A DNA stretch of 64,000 nucleotides from Azophilus sp965247035 (GCA_965247035.1 CBDFGJ010000003.1:248001-312000), one strand, 5' to 3'; positions 41,679-50,948 are shown, counted from the stretch's first letter. Notes: generated by a model not told the origin, from the letters alone. A program made the numbers and translations.

Positions 41679-42068
41679 TTAGAATTCGCATATGGCCAAG
41701 GCGTTTAACCCAGTGGAGAATGGCGACAGGATGCGCAAATTCCAATTGGCGTTGGCCAATGTCTTTCCGCCTTTGTCCTTCACCATGCCAACCATCATTT
41801 GACAGGCTTTCCGTGCTTCCGGCACCGACATGTCGATTTCGACGTCAACCGAATTGTCATGCGTGTCGCCGTAGTTCAGGTTGCACTCAGAAACACTTGG
41901 AGCACTTTCGAACATAGCGCAGACAATCAGCCCAGCAGCCACTGGCGTCGCATCATCCAGCCCAGCAGCCACTGGCGTCGCATCATCATCGCCGTCATCA
42001 CGGGAAAAATGAACGACAGCGCCCACTACGACTAAGGCCAGACACGCCTTGGGGAACCATTTGTGCAT
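41679..42068 (-). CDS. Small secreted or membrane-anchored protein with a tandem decapeptide
   Basis: A 129-residue protein with an N-terminal hydrophobic segment (KACLALVVVGAVVHF), then an acidic linker with a perfect repeat DDATPVAAGL-DDATPVAAGL, coded by a 30-bp tandem duplication at about 41939-41998, and a globular part with CAMFESAPSVSECNLNYG and a CQMMVGMVKDKGG stretch; the cysteines may pair. It looks like a periplasmic protein anchored by its signal. Expression starts at ATG 42068. It is not recognised; the upstream space (42069-42177) may hold a divergent promoter shared with 42178. Confidence 0.55.
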   Translation of the reverse strand: MHKWFPKACLALVVVGAVVHFSRDDGDDDATPVAAGLDDATPVAAGLIVCAMFESAPSVSECNLNYGDTHDNSVDVEIDMSVPEARKACQMMVGMVKDKGGKTLANANWNLRILSPFSTGLNALAICEF

Positions 42069-42177
42069 GTTGCAACTCCATGATAGTTATACGTGTATAG
42101 TTGGTAACCCATCTGCAGCTGGGGGGCAACCAGGATCTGCGGTGGATGAGCCTAACGAAAACAAGAGGATTAGACAA

Positions 42178-42434
42178 ATGGCAAAGAAAAAAATCGTGAA
42201 TCAACGGGCAAAAGAGCGGCGTCTGCCGCTGCAAGGACGTTACCGGACCCAAGCACCAGCAAGGCGGCGAAATCTGCGGCCGGGTCCGCGCTGACACAGC
42301 GCAAGAGCACCAAGGCTACAGGCAGCCAGGCTGCGTCTGCCGCCGCCAAGGCGTTGCGCAGCCCCAGCGGGAGCAAAGCCGTAAAGTCGGCTGCAGGTTC
42401 AGCGCTGACACAACGGCCAGACCGGAAGAAGTGA
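42178..42434 (+). CDS. Small Ala/Ser/Lys-rich repeat protein, frame disturbed at a poly-A tract
   Basis: The coding-like frame (84 codons from 42180) reads GKEKNRESTGKRAASAAA, then two similar ~40-residue units ending KSAAGSALTQ. The only ATG (42178) is in the other frame and joins it only by a -1 shift at a run of seven A (about 42187-42193), that is MAKKK then NRESTGK. Either one A has been lost or the shift is used. Small repeat proteins of this kind are often encoded just upstream of OLD-like ATPases. It ends two bases before the next ATG. Confidence 0.5.
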
Positions 42435-42435
42435 G

Positions 42436-43255
42436 ATGAAACTGGTTAGGGTTCAGGTTCAGTGTTTTCGCAACATTCTGGATTCAACCGAGGTTGTCAT
42501 TCAAGACGACGTGACGTGTCTCGTCGGTAAGAACGAGTCCGGCAAAACCGCCTTCTTGGAAGCGCTACGACGCCTGAATCCAGCCCAGGGCAATCCAAAA
42601 TTCGAAGTGGGGCAGCACTATCCAGCTTGGCTGGAGAAGAAGCATCGACGTCAAGGGAAGGGTTTGGACGCTGTTAAGGCCGTCACCGCTTGGTTCACAC
42701 TTGAACAAGCCGACAAAGAAGCCCTTTCCACACGGTTGGGTGAAGGCGTATTCCAGTCAGATGAAATTGCGGTTAGCCGCACCTATGGTGGAAAGTATTG
42801 CTGCAACTACACGGTCAACGAGGCGCTGGCAGTTAAAAATTCGATTAGTAAGGCGGATTTGCCCGAAAGCGCTGCAACCGCTACTGGAAGTCCTAGTTCA
42901 TTCGTCGCAATATCGGAAAAGATCGCTGACTTGCAAGTCTGTGAGAACGCGCAGGTGGCGGCGTCAGCTGATGGTCTGAAAACGACAATTGACCGTTACC
43001 TTGGCGACAATGATGACTTCTCAAAGCTGGTTCTAGAGGAGCTTGATCGCCTAGTTCCGAAATTCTTCTATTTCGCCGAATACAGCAAGTTGTCAGGGAT
43101 CGTCAAAATTCGGGAGTTGTTGGCGGCGAATGATGATGATCTTGATGATGGCAACAGGACGGCAAAATCGCTGCTGATGCAGGCCGGCGCGGAGGATGAC
43201 TACCTGCTCAATCCTAAGTATGAGACGCGCAAGCGGGAACTCGAAAACAATGGTT
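42436..43255 (+). pseudogene. OLD-like AAA endonuclease, 3'-truncated
   Basis: The frame opens MKLVRVQVQCFRNILDST with Walker A GKNESGKTAFLEAL (residues 31-44), then a charged middle part to KRELENN at 43255. After that the protein turns to nonsense (CCGRIRTND and so on, stop at 43461), which is antisense of tRNA-like DNA. A full OLD-type protein has about 600 residues with a TOPRIM domain; only ~273 remain. It was cut by an integration or deletion at 43256-43262. The upstream small repeat gene suggests an original two-gene unit. Confidence 0.8.
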
Positions 43256-43261
43256 TGACTG

Positions 43262-43300
43262 GTTGTTGCGGCAGGATTCGAACCAACGACCTTCATGTGA
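43262..43300 (-). other. tRNA 3'-half-like fragment (fMet-like)
   Basis: Read on the minus strand, GAAGGTCGTTGGTTCGAATC followed by CTGCCGCAACAACCA resembles the variable loop, T-arm and 3' end of a bacterial tRNA, most like initiator tRNA-Met. The T-stem has a mismatch and the anticodon arm is missing, so it is not a functional tRNA. Such 3' ends are typical attachment sites for integrated elements, and the truncated OLD-like gene ends right here. Confidence 0.55.
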
Positions 43301-43498
43301 CGAGTTTGAAGGCGAAGACGCCGAGGAAGCGGAACGGGCGCTGGCCGCCTATCAAACGGAATCGAATGGGTGGAGCACGCGACTGCCGAACAACAATTCC
43401 CTGGCGGCGGTGGGTGCCGGCTGGTACCACGAACAACGCAGTGTCGGCGTTTGCAGCCTGAACTCCTCCGAGAGGCGTAGTCGAGCAAGGCTGTGGCC

Positions 43499-44842
43499 AT
43501 GAAGTCGCCCTACTCCGCCCGTACTCAATGGTACGTGGTGCTGCTCCTTACCTTGGCCTCCACACTGTCGTTCATTGATCGGCAGATCCTGAACGTCATG
43601 ATCGGACCCATCAAACGGGATCTAGGGGGCTTAAGCGACACGGAGATTTCCCTCATCATCGGCTTGGCCTTTTCGTTGGTGTACGCCTTGGCGACCTGGC
43701 CCCTAGCGCGGATGGCGGACAGAGCCAATCGGCGCAACCTGATCGCCGTCGGCATTTTCGCTTGGAGTCTAGCAACGGCGCTGGCGGGCAAGGCGGACAA
43801 TTTCCGCAACCTGTTCGCCGCACGGATGGGGGTAGGCGTTGGCGAAGCAAGCCTGGGGCCGGCCTCCGCATCGCTGTTGGCGGACTATTTCGACAACAGC
43901 CGTTTGCCCTTGGCCTACGGCATTGTCGGCGCTGCGCCTTTCATCGGCACCGGCCTCGCCAACATCGTCGGCGGCCCGCTGATCGACTGGCTGGAGGCGC
44001 GGCCAAACTTCGTCCTGCCACTGTTCGGCGAACTCTATTCTTGGCAGATGGTGCTGGTGACCGTCGGACTGCCAGGCATTCTGCTGGCGGCGCTGATGTT
44101 CTCCATCGTCGAGCCTAAGCGCCGGGGCGCACTGAAGGACATGAACGACGGCTTCCCCTTGCGGGAGGTTTGGGCGTTCGTCAGATCCCGGGGCAAGTAC
44201 TTGACCTATCACTTCATCGCCTATCTTTGCCTCTCGATCCAGGGTTTCGCCTTCCTCACTTGGGTGGTCGAGTTGTTCGTGCGAAAGCATCACTGGTCGA
44301 AAACGGAAATCGGCTTGGTCTACGGCGTCATCGCCTTGGTCATTGGCATCATCGGCAGCGTTTGGGCCGGCTTCTACGCCGGCCGGCTGATCGGCCGCGG
44401 CGGCGGCGATGCACCCATGCGCGTGACCCTTTGGGGCACCTTGGTGCTCGGTCCGGTAGCCGTGGTGTTGCCGCTGCTCGACAACGGCATAGCCGCCGCC
44501 ATCATGTTGGTGCCCATCACCTTCACCATGGCCATGCCGCCGGGCCTTAGCAACGCCGCCCTGCAGGCTATCGCCCCAAACCAGATGCGCGGTCAGCTGA
44601 TCGCGTTGTATTTGATTTGCGTATCCTTCCTTTCCTACCTGCTTGCGCCGCTCATCATTGGCGTGATGAACGATTATGTGTTCGGACGGGAGGATGCCAT
44701 TGACCTGTCCTTGGCGACCTTGGCCGTAGTCAACTACACGGTGGCCGCGCTCTGCCTAGCGCTGAGTTTGCGCCCTCTGCGCCAAGCGCTTCAGCGCATC
44801 TCTGCCGACAAGGAAGTCGGAGGAGCACTGGGGCCTGCCTAG
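43499..44842 (+). CDS. MFS transporter, spinster-like
   Basis: A 447-residue protein from ATG 43499 (GTG 43493 is an option). About twelve hydrophobic segments, LSFIDRQILNVMIGPIKRDL at the start, LARMADRANRRNLIAVG (MFS signature loop) and RMGVGVGEASLGPASASLL place it in the same branch as the transporter at 5601, without its long middle loop. Its stop codon TAG is formed by the CTAG target of MITE copy E, so the last residues may have been altered by that insertion. The substrate is unknown. Confidence 0.88.
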   Translation: MKSPYSARTQWYVVLLLTLASTLSFIDRQILNVMIGPIKRDLGGLSDTEISLIIGLAFSLVYALATWPLARMADRANRRNLIAVGIFAWSLATALAGKADNFRNLFAARMGVGVGEASLGPASASLLADYFDNSRLPLAYGIVGAAPFIGTGLANIVGGPLIDWLEARPNFVLPLFGELYSWQMVLVTVGLPGILLAALMFSIVEPKRRGALKDMNDGFPLREVWAFVRSRGKYLTYHFIAYLCLSIQGFAFLTWVVELFVRKHHWSKTEIGLVYGVIALVIGIIGSVWAGFYAGRLIGRGGGDAPMRVTLWGTLVLGPVAVVLPLLDNGIAAAIMLVPITFTMAMPPGLSNAALQAIAPNQMRGQLIALYLICVSFLSYLLAPLIIGVMNDYVFGREDAIDLSLATLAVVNYTVAALCLALSLRPLRQALQRISADKEVGGALGPA

Positions 44843-45091
44843 GAAACCTCACTGAACGACTGCGGAACATCGGCGGGAAGGAATGCTTAATACGGCTGCG
44901 CAGAATTTGGGGCCGCAGGGAAAATCAAACCACGGTTTGAAATGGTCAAACGGGATCTGGCGGGATTGAACGGGTTTTCGCAGCGCAACAAGACCAACCT
45001 GTTTCGATGACGTGTAAGCCGTTGAAAATAAATGAAAATAATCCTAGACACCGTGCAATAGCCAAGCCTTAGAAGTTGATCAGAGATTCCC
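44843..45091 (+). repeat. MITE copy E, with ~110-bp internal insertion
   Basis: The left end GGAAACCTCACTGAACG starts directly after CTAG. About 110 bp of unrelated sequence follows, then the MITE resumes at CGGGTTTTCGCAGCGCAACA and runs through GATGACGTGTAAGCC to GTTGATCAGAGATTCCC. After it, 45108-45165 (CTGATCAGTTCGCAGG, CGCCGTGCAGG) may be a further decayed left end. The remaining sequence to 45277 shows only a 30-codon frame at 45172-45264. Confidence 0.8.
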
Positions 45092-45277
45092 TGGATTGGG
45101 GCAATCGCTGATCAGTTCGCAGGTTTCCGCCGTGCAGGGAAGTTCAATCACCTTCGATTGCATGTAGGCTAATGCAAACCGGGTATAACTGGAATGATCC
45201 GCCGTATAAAGACCAGCTGCTCAAGAAATTAGTGGCCATGGTCTTAGAGAAATCAATGCACTAGCTAAGGAGCGCTG

Positions 45278-46084
45278 ATGGGACGACTAGCCGTTGAAAC
45301 AAACCGCCAAATCTACTTTGAACACTATAAAGGGAAGGGGACGACGGTGGTGCTTTCCCATGGCTGGGGCATGGCCGGTCGGGTGTGGGATAACACCTTG
45401 GCTAGACTTCAGGACGCCGGCCATGGCGTGGTGATTTACGATCATCGCTGTTGCGGCGCTTCGGACAAGGACTTTGCCGACGGCTCAATTGAAGCGCTTG
45501 GCGCGGACCTCGCCCGGTTGTGCGAGCACCTTGAACTCCACCGCCCGGTGCTGAATGGCTGGTCGCTCGGCGGGCCGGTGGTGGTGGACGCCGCCGTGCG
45601 CATGGGTGCCAACGTTGGTGGCTTGGCGTTGACCGCAGGCGCAACGCCAAGATACACCCAAGCCGAAGGCTTCCCCTACGGCGGGCGGAAAGAGGATGTG
45701 GCCGCCACCATAGCCGCCTTGCGGGCGGACCGCGTCAACTTCCTGCACAGGCTTTATTTTGAAGGCGTGTTCGCCCAGGACGTTGGGGACGCCACCAAGG
45801 ACTGGTGCTGGCGCATGGCCTTGCAGGCCAGCCCCGGAGCGGATGCCTCCCTTGGCGCACTGGCGCAGCTTGACCAACGCCAAGCAATGGCAACCCTCCG
45901 CTGCCCGGTCTTGGTCATCGTCGGCGGCCAGGACGCCGTTGTGGCACCGGACATTGGCCGGGATGCGGCCCAACGCCTCGCCAATGCGGAACTGCTGGAA
46001 TTTGAGGACTGCGGCCACGGCCCCTTTTTGGAGCGGCCAGATCGCTACCACTCCGCCTTGCTGAACTTTCTGGACAGGATGTAA
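45278..46084 (+). CDS. Alpha/beta hydrolase
   Basis: A 268-residue alpha/beta-hydrolase. HGWGMAGRVW provides the oxyanion part, the nucleophile serine sits in the elbow GWSLGG (near residue 93), the acid in VGGQDAVVAPD near 210, and the catalytic histidine in DCGHGPFLERP near 245. It could hydrolyse an ester, lactone or carbon-carbon bond; the sequence cannot narrow it further. It begins after MITE E with an AAGGAG ribosome site, and a gap of two bases separates it from the flavin oxidoreductase gene, so they form a unit. Confidence 0.87.
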   Translation: MGRLAVETNRQIYFEHYKGKGTTVVLSHGWGMAGRVWDNTLARLQDAGHGVVIYDHRCCGASDKDFADGSIEALGADLARLCEHLELHRPVLNGWSLGGPVVVDAAVRMGANVGGLALTAGATPRYTQAEGFPYGGRKEDVAATIAALRADRVNFLHRLYFEGVFAQDVGDATKDWCWRMALQASPGADASLGALAQLDQRQAMATLRCPVLVIVGGQDAVVAPDIGRDAAQRLANAELLEFEDCGHGPFLERPDRYHSALLNFLDRM

Positions 46085-46086
46085 AA

Positions 46087-47136
46087 ATGAGCGCTCGCCG
46101 AGTCAACTTCGGTCTTTGGTACGACTTCCGCAACCCGCCGCCAAGCACCATCAGCTTCCATGACCTGTACCGAGCCTGCCTCGACCAAATCGTCTGGTCC
46201 GAATCCTTAGGCTTCGACTCGGTATGGCTGACGGAGCATCACTTCTGCGACGACGGCTACACCCCATCGCCCTTGATCATCGCCGCCGCCGTCGGCGAGC
46301 GCACTAGGCGAATGCGCATCGGCACCAACCTGATGCTGCTGCCCTTGGCGGACCCCGTGCGCTTGGCTGAAGACACCGCAACCCTATCTATTCTCACCGG
46401 CGGACGCTTTGACCTAGGCGTTGGCCTCGGTTACCGGCAGCTTGAATTCGACTATTTTGGGCGCCAACTCAAGCATCGACCGAGCCTGATGGAGGAGGGC
46501 GTCGACATCATCCGCCAAGCCTGGAGCGGCAAGCCGGTCAGCATGAGAGGAAAGCGCTACCAGATCGATCAGTTGACCGTGGCGCCGGCCCCTACACCGC
46601 CGCCGAAGCTCTATTTGGGCGGCATGGCACCGCCAGCGGTCAGCCGCGCCGCACGGCTTGGCGATGGCTTCCTTTCCACCGGCGGCATTGGTCATGACCT
46701 CTATATACAGGCGCTCAAGGACCAAGGCAAGCCACGTCGCCAAGGTGCCATCTGCGCCGGCAATTGGTCCATCGTCGCGCCGGACCCGGAACGGGAGGCC
46801 GCGTCAATCGGCGAACACGTCCTCTACCAAACCAACGAGTACATTTCCTGGGGCGCCTTTGGCCCGCCGGATCAAACGCCCCTGTTTCCGGATGCCGCTA
46901 GCGCCATCGCTGGTGGCCTATATGAGCTGTGCGATGCTGATGGCGCAGTGGCCGCCCTGACGCAGATGCTCAACGACTACCCGGAAATCGTTGACGTACA
47001 CTTTTGGGCCCAGTTTCCAGGCGAGCCCGTAGACAGCGGCAGCCGCCGCATCGAGTACTTGGCACAGCAGGTGCTGCCGCGAGTGCGGGAGCAATTAGCG
47101 GGCGATCAGGCGGAGACAAACCTCAACGCGAGCTGA
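46087..47136 (+). CDS. LLM-class flavin-dependent oxidoreductase
   Basis: A 349-residue luciferase-like monooxygenase with the family pattern: FGLWYDFRNP at strand 1, LGFDSVWLTEHHFCDDGY, RIGTNLMLLPLADPVRLAED and the later GRFDLGVGLGYRQLEFDYFG. They use reduced FMN or F420 to oxygenate or reduce substrates. It directly follows the hydrolase gene, fitting a step that produces an ester or lactone for hydrolysis (inference). The end overlaps the convergent gene at 47123 by 14 bases. Confidence 0.9.
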   Translation: MSARRVNFGLWYDFRNPPPSTISFHDLYRACLDQIVWSESLGFDSVWLTEHHFCDDGYTPSPLIIAAAVGERTRRMRIGTNLMLLPLADPVRLAEDTATLSILTGGRFDLGVGLGYRQLEFDYFGRQLKHRPSLMEEGVDIIRQAWSGKPVSMRGKRYQIDQLTVAPAPTPPPKLYLGGMAPPAVSRAARLGDGFLSTGGIGHDLYIQALKDQGKPRRQGAICAGNWSIVAPDPEREAASIGEHVLYQTNEYISWGAFGPPDQTPLFPDAASAIAGGLYELCDADGAVAALTQMLNDYPEIVDVHFWAQFPGEPVDSGSRRIEYLAQQVLPRVREQLAGDQAETNLNAS

Positions 47137-47872
47137 GTTCAAAGCTCCACCAATGGTTCGGCCGAGGCGATGGGTCAACACCCACTTTGTTGGCGCGGGC
47201 GACCCAGACCTCATCAAGCAACGTCGGCGCTTGCAACCGCGCAAGGCTGACCGGATAGATGCGGTCGCCAATTTCAATGCGCCCAGCAGGATTCTGAAGG
47301 ACATAGCTTGACCAAGTCTTGCCTTGGCAGTGCGAGCAGCTCACGAACAAGCGCCCGGCCCAAGACATGCAGTTAAGCGTCACCGAATGGGGACCCTCAG
47401 GGTTGACCTCCAAAGCGCATAACCCAGCGTCATTGACGAACGACCAGTCCGCCACCGGTTGGGTTGCCTCGTTGCCAAAGAGTTTGCCCCCCGGCAGACG
47501 ACCGCAGGGGCCGATGCCGAGAACTAGGGGAAACAGCAACACTCCAGCAAGCCAGCGCACTGCCCTCGACGGCAAGCAGGTCAGGGCCTTGGGCTTGGCC
47601 CGAGCCAACTGCCGGGTCGGGATGATGGATTTGGTGTACGACCTGCGTCGTCCCGCGTTGTGGCGGTTGCCTGTCTTCAAGTTGGACCACCAAGGCCGGT
47701 GCCGTCGTGCCGAATCGGGCAGGCGGAAGCCCAGAACCGACTCGATCTGAGCGAAAGTCGTCCGCCATTTCGGCTCCCGGCAAGCGGAGAGAAGATGATG
47801 GTAGAGGGGGGCGTACTTGCCCCGCCCGCGGCGGTATGCACGAGTTGGCTTCCGGTGGTGGTCATGAGCCAT
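47123..47872 (-). CDS. Chimeric protein: DUF7662-like start fused to a membrane-anchored C-terminal domain
   Basis: A 249-residue product of two dissimilar parts. The first 70 residues (GKYAPLYHHLLSACREPKWRT then FAQIESVLGFRLPDSARRHRPWW) match a small domain, known to me as DUF7662, normally ending a protein near residue 100. From about residue 105 a membrane segment (RWLAGVLLFPLVLGI) leads to PGGKLFGNE, DWSFVND and SCSHCQGKTWSSYVLQNP, with a GDRIYPVSLARL end, resembling small membrane-anchored beta-barrel proteins of the split-barrel type. The joint may be a natural fusion or a deletion between neighbours. The function is unknown. Confidence 0.55.
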   Translation of the reverse strand: MAHDHHRKPTRAYRRGRGKYAPLYHHLLSACREPKWRTTFAQIESVLGFRLPDSARRHRPWWSNLKTGNRHNAGRRRSYTKSIIPTRQLARAKPKALTCLPSRAVRWLAGVLLFPLVLGIGPCGRLPGGKLFGNEATQPVADWSFVNDAGLCALEVNPEGPHSVTLNCMSWAGRLFVSCSHCQGKTWSSYVLQNPAGRIEIGDRIYPVSLARLQAPTLLDEVWVARANKVGVDPSPRPNHWWSFELSSR

Positions 47873-48121
47873 ACCTAGAAAAATTCTCCCTGACTCGCGT
47901 CAATGCTAACGCATTGCGGTCCATCGTCAAACGATGCCATCAAGCACCTCGAAGAGCGGTTGGCCGAGGCGTGCGGTGGGTGGAAGAATCGCCGCGAACG
48001 CACTCCTGAAAGGAGCCGCAAGGGGCGGAAGCCGTTGCCAGCCGAGGCTTGAAAGAGGTGGACGATGATTGTTCCCATCAATTTCGCTATATTGCATCCC
48101 TTTCCATTGGGGGAGCGCAAG

Positions 48122-49192
48122 ATGAAGATAGGGTTGTTGATGGTGTTCCAGAACTTCGAGGATGGAACCACCGATCAGGGGGCATGGGAGCGGGACATTC
48201 ATCTCGGCAGGTTGGCGGAGCCGCTGGGCTTTGACATCCTAAGCGCCGTGGAACATCACTTTTTCAACTACGCAATGTCTCCAGACAACCTTCAGTACTT
48301 GAGCTACATGGCGGCGCAGACGGAGAAGATCGGCCTCTTGACGGGGGCGGTCATCCTGCCTTGGAACGATCCGCTGCGGGTGGTGGAGCGCATGATCGTG
48401 CTCGACCACTTGAGCGGTGGCCGCGCTCTGTTCGGCATTGGCCGCGGCTTGGCGCGACGGGAGTACGACACCTTCGGCGTAGACATGAATGAGGCCCGAG
48501 ACCGTTTCGACGAAGCCGCGGAGATGATCATTCGCGGCTTGGAAACCGGCATCGTCGAAGGCAATGGCCCCCACTATAAACAGGTGCGCACGGAAGTGCG
48601 GCCGCGCCCCTACGCCAGCTTCAAGGGCCGCTTCTACGCGGTAGGCATGTCGTCGGACTCCGTGCCTGTGGTCGCTCGCCTCGGCGCCAAGATGATGAGC
48701 TTCGCGCAGAAGCCCTGGGCGGATATGGCGCCCCACTTCAACCGCTATCGGGACCTCTACCGGAAGCACCACAACACACAGCCGCCTTCGCCCGTATGCG
48801 TGGACTTCTTGAGTTGCGACGAAAGCGCCGAACTAGCCGAGGCCAACGCCCGCAAGCACATGTCCAACTACTACCTCACGGTCATGGAGCACTACGAGAT
48901 GACCAGCGACCACTTCCGGCAAATGAAGGGCTACGGAGACTACGCCGACAACGCCCAGCTGCTGCGAGACTCCGGCATGGAGGATGCCGCCAACGCTTTC
49001 GTGGATATCAACACCTTCGGCACCCCGCAGCAGATTCTCGACAAGATGGAGGCCCGGTGCCGGCAAATTGGAGACTTCGACCTGACCGTCCAAGTCAGCT
49101 ATGGCGGCTTGAGCGGGGAACAAGCGGAGAGGAGCATTCGCCTGTTTGCGGACAAGGTGCTGCCTGAGTTGCAGTCTTGGCAGACGCACTAA
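48122..49192 (+). CDS. LLM-class flavin-dependent oxidoreductase
   Basis: From ATG 48122 the product has 356 residues. MKIGLLMVFQNFED, LAEPLGFDILSAVEHHFFNY, TGAVILPWNDPLRVVERM, LDHLSGGRALFGIGRGLARRE and TPQQILDKMEARC show the bacterial-luciferase-like fold. It is a second, distant member of the family at 46087 (different in the middle and end). A longer frame to 48065 has no ribosome site. Both flank the chimeric gene on the other strand, and both belong to the probable catabolic cluster. The gap 47873-48121 shows no further gene. Confidence 0.9.
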   Translation: MKIGLLMVFQNFEDGTTDQGAWERDIHLGRLAEPLGFDILSAVEHHFFNYAMSPDNLQYLSYMAAQTEKIGLLTGAVILPWNDPLRVVERMIVLDHLSGGRALFGIGRGLARREYDTFGVDMNEARDRFDEAAEMIIRGLETGIVEGNGPHYKQVRTEVRPRPYASFKGRFYAVGMSSDSVPVVARLGAKMMSFAQKPWADMAPHFNRYRDLYRKHHNTQPPSPVCVDFLSCDESAELAEANARKHMSNYYLTVMEHYEMTSDHFRQMKGYGDYADNAQLLRDSGMEDAANAFVDINTFGTPQQILDKMEARCRQIGDFDLTVQVSYGGLSGEQAERSIRLFADKVLPELQSWQTH

Positions 49193-49409
49193 TTTCTTGA
49201 TCGCGGGAACTTGATCGCGGGATAAGGATGGCTAACGGGCCAAGCTCAAACCCACGCACCACCCCCGCATCAGTCTGGGGCGGCACCTCGTTCGGCCTCT
49301 CGTTGGCGGGAACAAGAAGGCAAATGCGGTCAAGCTCTCGCCCGTCTAGCACCCTATCGTTTGTCCTAAGCATCGCACCTTCCACCTTTCCTCTGCATCA
49401 GGTCTCCTT

Positions 49410-50948
49410 GTGAACATCGGTCAGATCACCGCCAAGTGGGCGAACTTGGATGGCTCCCGCTTGGCGTTGGTGGACATTCCAACCGGACGGCGCGTGTCCT
49501 TTGGCGAACTGGAGCAGGCCGTGCGGCGCTTGGCCAATGGCCTGTTGGACCTCGGCTTGGCCAATGGCAGCCGCGTCGCCGTTCTGGCTAGGAACAGCGT
49601 TGAATACTTTGAGGTGTATTACGCCTGCGCTCGCGCTGGTTTGATCGCCCAACCGCTGAACTGGCGCTTGGGCGTGGCGGAGCTGGCTCGCATTCTTGAG
49701 GACGGAGAGCCTTCGGTCCTCATCACCGCCACCGAGTTCGACGCTGAGCGGCGGGCCTTGGCTGAGCAAGTGGACATACCCCACTGGCTGCAATACGGCC
49801 CCGGCAGCGATGGCTCCTTCAACGCCTTGAAGGCGCGGGCCGCCGCCACCGAGCCGCAGGTTGAAGCGGGCGGTGATGACCCCCTGCTCATCCTCTACAC
49901 CGGCGGCACAACCGGGCTTTCCAAAGGCGCCCTGCACTCCCACCGCACGCTGTACATGGGCATGCTAAACCAGACTGTCGCCGAACGGATCGTGCCGAGC
50001 GATGTTTACATGCTCACTGGGCAGATGTTCCACATCCCGGTGGCCTTGGCGATGAACTACATGGCCCACGGCTGCCCGGTGGTGCTGATGAATTTTGACG
50101 CCGCCGAGGCACTGGAGATCATTCAGGCGGAGAAGGTGTCCGCATTTCTCGGCATCACCACCATGCTCAATTGGATGATGGCCCTGGACGGATTTGACCG
50201 CTATGACCTCTCCAGCCTGCGCAACATTCAATACGGCGGCGGCCCCATGCCGGAAACCGTGGTCAAGGCCGCCCTCAACGCCTTCCCTTGCACGCTGATT
50301 CAAGGCTATGGGCAAACGGAAGGCATGACGATGACTTTCCTCTCCCAGGAAGACCACGCCGACGCCATCGCCGGCAAGCGCTCGGAACGGCTGAACTCCT
50401 GCGGGCGCGAGGGCTTCATCACCCGCGCCCGAGTGGTGGATGCAGCGGGCCGGGACATCCCCAAGGACGGCCAAACCCCCGGCGAGATTGTCATCCAATC
50501 CGAAGCCAACATGCTGGGCTACTGGCGCAAGCCGGAACTAACCGCAGAGGTCATGCGCGATGGCTGGATGTGGACCGGCGACGTCGCCACTTGGGATGAG
50601 GACAGCTACATCTTCATCGTCGACCGCGCCAAAGACATGATTATCTCCGGTGGCGAGAACATCTACTCCACCCAGGTCGAGGCCGCCATTCACAAACATC
50701 CGGGCGTGTTGGAGGCGGCGGTTATTGGTGTGCCGGATGAGCAATGGGGCGAGTCCGTCACAGCCGTGGTGGTGATGAAGCCGGGGCAGCAGGCCACTGA
50801 GCAGGAGATCATCGACACCGCCCGCGTCCATCTTGCCTCCTACCAAAAGCCGCGCAGCGTGGATTTCGTTGACAGCCTGCCAAAAGCGCCCACGGGCAAG
50901 ATCCTCAAGCGCGAACTGCGCGAGCGAGCCCGGGGCAGCAAGGTGTGA
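49410..50948 (+). CDS. Acyl-CoA ligase (AMP-forming)
   Basis: A 512-residue class I adenylate-forming enzyme, starting at GTG 49410. The P-loop-like motif YTGGTTGLSKGA (near residue 158), QGYGQTEGMT (near 297), the aspartate in WMWTGDVATWDEDSYIFIVDR and the lysine in PTGKILKRELRE complete the set. It activates a carboxylic acid as acyl-AMP and then as CoA thioester. It is followed within four bases by two hot-dog dehydratase genes, so it is likely to feed a beta-oxidation-like route. Confidence 0.92.
   Translation: MNIGQITAKWANLDGSRLALVDIPTGRRVSFGELEQAVRRLANGLLDLGLANGSRVAVLARNSVEYFEVYYACARAGLIAQPLNWRLGVAELARILEDGEPSVLITATEFDAERRALAEQVDIPHWLQYGPGSDGSFNALKARAAATEPQVEAGGDDPLLILYTGGTTGLSKGALHSHRTLYMGMLNQTVAERIVPSDVYMLTGQMFHIPVALAMNYMAHGCPVVLMNFDAAEALEIIQAEKVSAFLGITTMLNWMMALDGFDRYDLSSLRNIQYGGGPMPETVVKAALNAFPCTLIQGYGQTEGMTMTFLSQEDHADAIAGKRSERLNSCGREGFITRARVVDAAGRDIPKDGQTPGEIVIQSEANMLGYWRKPELTAEVMRDGWMWTGDVATWDEDSYIFIVDRAKDMIISGGENIYSTQVEAAIHKHPGVLEAAVIGVPDEQWGESVTAVVVMKPGQQATEQEIIDTARVHLASYQKPRSVDFVDSLPKAPTGKILKRELRERARGSKV

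Noticed and set aside
45172..45264. A 30-codon frame (MQTGYNWNDPPY...) ahead of the hydrolase
   Set aside because: It contains a DPPY-like string by chance, has no ribosome site and follows decayed MITE sequence; too short to support.
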